From: Hyalella azteca
Lineage: Eukaryota > Arthropoda > Malacostraca > Amphipoda > Hyalellidae
Assembly (NCBI RefSeq): GCF_000764305.2
Contig: NW_025943805.1
Location: forward strand, 117,466 to 181,465
DNA length: 64,000 nucleotides
Direction of reading: 5' to 3'
Position 1 is the stretch's first letter; the number at the start of each line of letters is the position of its first letter. The position numbers and the translations under genes were made by a program. Shown one piece after another: positions 59,629-64,000 of the stretch. The notes below the pieces were generated by a model. It saw only the letters and a program-made list of their open reading frames with translations. It had not been told where the DNA came from and made no database searches.

Positions 59629-62600
59629 CTGGAAATTAGACAAAGATCGGTTGTTGTTATTAAAATGGTAGATTTTTTACGCATGGAACTATAAGATTTG
59701 TTATCACTTCAAGAATATATGTAGATTGTCGTAAAAATATGTTTGGAGACGATGCGAATATTTTTGAGAATAATCAAAATATAATACTTCTGTGGATACT
59801 TTAGAAGAGTTGAACACGATGTCGTAATAACATGAGCAAGGTATAACAACTTGTGACGAAACATATCAAGATGAGGACGCTACCTATATATCTAGGGTCT
59901 TTGTGGCGTCAAGGAAGCGTGCAGAAAGGAAAGATCGAGAAGGCCATTAGGGGGATATTAGGGATGATTCTTTCGTCATTTATCTCGACCGTTCACATTG
60001 TGCCGCTAAGGATGTTCTTTAGCGAGTGTAGGGCTGAGCTCCAAAGTTGCTATTCATGCTCGGCTCGTCCTAAACGAGGATCCATCAATAAAGTGGTCAA
60101 AAATTTGCGTCATATTCTAAGGCAAAACTTGTGCACTGAAGATTGAAATCTGAGCTCACAGTCTAATAGGAATGCAAGCGTAATTGGCGACACTGCGTTA
60201 TCGCGTTATGCAACTGAAACTGCTTTGTTGGCCGAGCTGTTGTTAGGAAATAATTGGACATTTGTGGTTAGTTCGTGCTAATATTTGGTTTGCATTATAT
60301 TAACAGTTGTAGAAATTAATTTCTAAATAAAACCTTAACGCGCGTATAAACTAAGCAGGAAAATCTAGTCATAAGGATTTTGAAATTTTGATCAACACAA
60401 CGAGTTATATTCCGTGCTCATGTTATGATTGCGTACTATTTACTAGCAACGATCAATAAAACACACTTCTTCTTATCCCTGGAGCTGGATTTTATGGTTC
60501 AGATTTTATGGACAGATTTTGCGGCAGGAATCCGCCAGCTCGAAATCAGGCTTTTCCGGACATGTCTTCAGATCAAATGGGGGAAAAATCGACCGGGGCT
60601 AAAGAGCTTCAGTCGGATTTGACAATTTCTCGGTGACGCCTTTTTTACGTTTCCCGATTTCGTTAACAAAGCGAATCGGAGGCTCGTTGCAACAACGTCA
60701 GGTTTTTCGCACTAAAAGTGACGGAACTTTTATAGACTAATGCCGACCAGGGGACAAAATGGCACCAGCACGCGAGTGTATTCTAGAAGTGGGCCAAAAT
60801 ATTAGAAATTTAACTCAAAAACATGAAAAAATTAAGTTTTTTGACCTCTTCTTACATTGCGAGATGTGTACAGAAATTACGTGAAAAATTCTGGAACTGT
60901 AACTACACTGTAATGAGGCATCCCACACGGTATGGACCAATCGTGTCAGAGTATTCAATCTTCCTTCAAGTTACTTGTATAATAAGCATCATTCAACATG
61001 AGTGATTCAATAGATAAAATTCTAATCATTAATTCTAAACTCGCATCCATTATTATTTCATTAAGAATGACACAAGCTGTGTTGCTAAATCGTTTGGTCA
61101 AAGGCCGCCGGTGGTCGGGAGGTCGGCGGTCACGGAACATCGTGCTGCGGCCGTGCGTGACGCGGCACCGCACGCTTCTATTACATCGCAGTTGCCACAC
61201 GCACAACAAAAAATACAGAAGTTGACTTTGAAAATGTAAAACCTACTCAGAATAGTTAAATATCGCTGAGGATTTTATAGCTAAAAGCTTTTTAGTGGAA
61301 GAATGCTAATGATTTAATAAAAGGCACCGGAAAAAGGAGTCCACTGGTTTCTTACAAAATGGGAACAGAAAGACGGCAAATCTTCGAATATAGGACTACT
61401 ATATAGAAAAACTCCTTTTGTCGTGAAATTTGCTGTGATTATTGATTTGTGGATATAATTTAAATTTCACGAGCTCAAAAATGTAAAGGAAAACACAGGA
61501 CAGTTAAAATCACAACGATACAATGTTAGCATGCATAAAAAATTTCAATAATCTAAAAACGTTACGAAAAAGAGCTCTACAGAGTTGAGCTAACGCTGCA
61601 ACCTACATAAAATCATTTTTCATCTTCCAAAACCCCTTTTTGTAATTTTCCTCACTAACGAAAAAAATTCACGCCTTGTCCCCAATATCGACGGAAGCCT
61701 ACCAGCAAGAATTTTATGTGGTCATCTATTTTTTGCTCGAAAGTCTTCTCCTTGCATATCAGTTCCGGTTAATGACAAGCCACCGCGGTTGCGAGCATCG
61801 CCTCTGTGAGAGCGTCTACATTGTACGTGGTTTCGTAAGTTTGACTATTCGGCTTGGTTTCTTTATGTATGGGCCGGGGTACCGATGGCAGAGATTTACA
61901 ATAGCGCCAGTAGTGTCGGTGATACTGTACAATACCTCAGGCCTTAATAGGATAGGATACGTCCGTGTGGTCAGGTCTAGTTCTTAAAAACTTACGCTTA
62001 ATTTAATCTTGATGAAATTATATACAGGAAATTTTCAGACTGTTCAGTGAATTAGGTTTCATAACTTTGGTCGTTTTATTTTATCAGAATATTTCAATTT
62101 ATTTTATAGGGTGGAAAAAGGTTGGGGGCAGAATTAAATAGAATTCGGTGGTTTTAAAATTCAAATTATTATCCTGTAGATTAAGTATTCGATAGAAATA
62201 CCGCACTCATGAAACTGAGTAATTTTAGGTAAAAATGTAGGTGATATACACTATATTCATCCATAAAATTCGAATGACACTACGGTCGCTAATTCAGTAT
62301 AGCGACTGTACACCATTCGTCTCGCTATTTCATCCAGTGAGAGAAAAATCGTCGTCTTCAAGCTTTCTATTATAACCGATGTTAATGGTTCTGCGGAAGA
62401 CGCTGTGAACCATTAGGTGAGAACCTACAGTGACTCTGAAACAAAAGTGAACGCTTATCGAGTTACGGAGCGTTTCGTCACGCGTTTCATGTTGACAGCG
62501 TTTTCAGTAGATCACTTTTCAGAGAAAGAAGAATCATACCCTAGTTAGGATTTGATTCTTAATTATAATGTTAGCATAAACGCTCTAGTTATAGGCAGGG

Positions 62601-64000
62601 ATTAAATGGGATTCGGGAAAAGAGAGGGATTCTGGAAGGGATTCGAGAAAAGAGAGAAAGCTTGTACATGCTCCCGCTGTTGCATCAAGTGACGCTGAAT
62701 ACGGACTAGCAACGACAAAGTTTCAGGAACTGGAGTGTTTAAAGGTAAATGAATAGGAAAAAAACACATTTGAAGAACGACTAATTCCTTTTAAATTATG
62801 AGGAAAAACCTGTGCTGTATAAAAGGTGCTATTACGAGTCTGACTGAATCATTTGATTCCGCGCAGATGCAAGGTTGGCTAATGCGCAAGCGAATAAATG
62901 CTTCTTTCTGCTCGTCAAGCCAACAGCGAAGGAACAGAGAAAAATTGTAAAAAATATAATTGGTACTGTTACGGAAAAAAATAACTAGGCTTCAAAGATT
63001 TAAAGCAAGCAAGGGCCAGCATGCATACGTCTGCCTGTTAGAGCAAGCGAGCGTTGACCAGCCAACATTCCTGGGCCATAAGTTTCTCGGAGGAGAAAGA
63101 AGAGAGAAAGCAAACAGACGACGATCTGTGCATACGTTGTGGCCGTACGCAGATCTCCCATGGAAAGTTTGCTGTGGCACGCCTGGTCGAGATAAGATTA
63201 AGCGTAATGAAATTAATGCGCATAAAACTGAATAATTTTTGTTTACATAGGCATGGACAGTGAACGGGACGATTGACGTTCATACAATACATTTACTCGT
63301 ATTGAAACTGACTAAATAACAAGAGACAGCTACGAGTGATTTGCAAAATAGATATTTTTCCAGAAGACTCGTGCAGAGTTATCCAGTTAACCCTCGGACG
63401 ATACGTTTTAAAGAAAACTTTTGAGAAGTTAATGAGCTGCAAGCGGACAAAAGGCTTGGCTGGGAGCACGAACAACCTACAAGGCTTAGCAGACTATAAG
63501 CAAGGGCAGGCGAGCGGCTAGCAGTGCTATGTTAATTGCTCTGTTCATCTTATGTATAGTTACGATGGCCGTAGCAAGGCGGCCCCAAACGTAGCTTACG
63601 GCAGCGCTATGCTCGGCACCAACAAAAAATACGGGCACTCTTCGAGAAAAATTGGAAACGTGTAAAAAATCGCGCTTCGAGGCAGCCGACTCTTCTTGGT
63701 CTGAATATTGTTGCAAGGCAGCGAGATAAGCGTCAGATATTTTAGCAATTACGGCAGGAGCGATTTTACATAATTGCACACCACTCTGTAGAGACCCCTG
63801 CTTATTGGCTGGGGCAAAAGGCTTGCTACTGCCTCCAAGGCCGCAGCAAGAGTACCATTTTTGACCGCAATGATTGCATGTTATTAAAGATATTCTGGGT
63901 TAAGTTGAGACCTTCTGAGAAAAAGACTATTCTGCTATGAAGTGTTTGCTGTTCAACACAAATGATCACATCCGAACTTGTGAGTGGTGCAACAATAAGA
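59629..64000. other. Region upstream of visible CLCA exons, no supported gene
   Basis: This should contain, or lead towards, the missing CLCA signal-peptide exon, but I could not find a phase-0 donor preceded by a signal peptide. A short GC-rich patch at 61100-61200 interrupts AT-rich sequence. Frames at 61676-61987 (+) and 63486-63779 (-) have no recognisable features. Confidence 0.4.

Noticed and set aside
59853..60146. 97-residue plus-strand frame
   Set aside because: No signal peptide, domain or splice context; base composition like surrounding non-coding DNA.
61676..61987. 103-residue frame with a hydrophobic N-terminus
   Set aside because: Hydrophobic residues are scattered, and no family resemblance or plausible splice sites could be found.
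63486..63779. 97-residue minus-strand frame, considered as the missing CLCA exon
   Set aside because: No CLCA N-terminal motif and no phase-0 donor matching the next CLCA exon.

Overview
This window looks like nuclear DNA from an arthropod, most likely an insect. It is AT-rich, has short exons with GT-AG introns, and carries arthropod gene families and transposons. I cannot name the species. All exon structures below were read by eye from splice sites, reading phase and protein similarity; no search was run.

Layout. 1-2.6 kb: the end of a Penelope-like retroelement with a hammerhead-like RNA motif, then the 5' part of a minus-strand secreted protein (apple-like plus fucolectin/F5-8C-like). 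2.6-9.5 kb: no confident host gene; tRNA-like SINE remnants, a 1-kb fold-back element, LINE fragments and a 1.5-kb hAT-like element. 10.1-12.6 kb: a TATA-driven three-exon gene for a secreted, asparagine/serine-rich, heavily N-glycosylatable protein that I do not recognise. 13.2-14.8 kb: a minisatellite and a SINE with two tRNA-like heads. 16-28 kb: four paralogous genes for secreted alanine/glycine-rich structural proteins in alternating orientation (+,-,+,-), interrupted by a dead mariner-like element. 28-35.8 kb: mostly non-coding, with a 188-bp tandem repeat, a DUF4806-like gene or fragment and a LINE 3' end. 35.9-44.0 kb: a complete 13-exon copper type II monooxygenase gene of the DBH/Tbh/MOXD family, with all copper ligands present and an inverted Penelope-like insertion in one intron. 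46.0-59.6 kb: a minus-strand CLCA-type gene (calcium-activated chloride channel regulator), complete except for its first exon(s), tail-to-tail with the monooxygenase. 59.6-64 kb: no supported gene.

Most interesting. (1) In the alanine-rich cluster every precursor has a furin-type site R-X-(K/R)-R before a glycine. In three genes an intron splits that motif after its first Arg; in the fourth the same position is uninterrupted, as expected for precise intron loss. (2) The CLCA protein has lost the second His of HEXXH and most of the MIDAS metal site, which suggests a non-proteolytic, metal-independent member. (3) Two independent Penelope-type hammerhead-like cores are present, one as a 188-bp inverted repeat bounded by a 12-bp target-site duplication.
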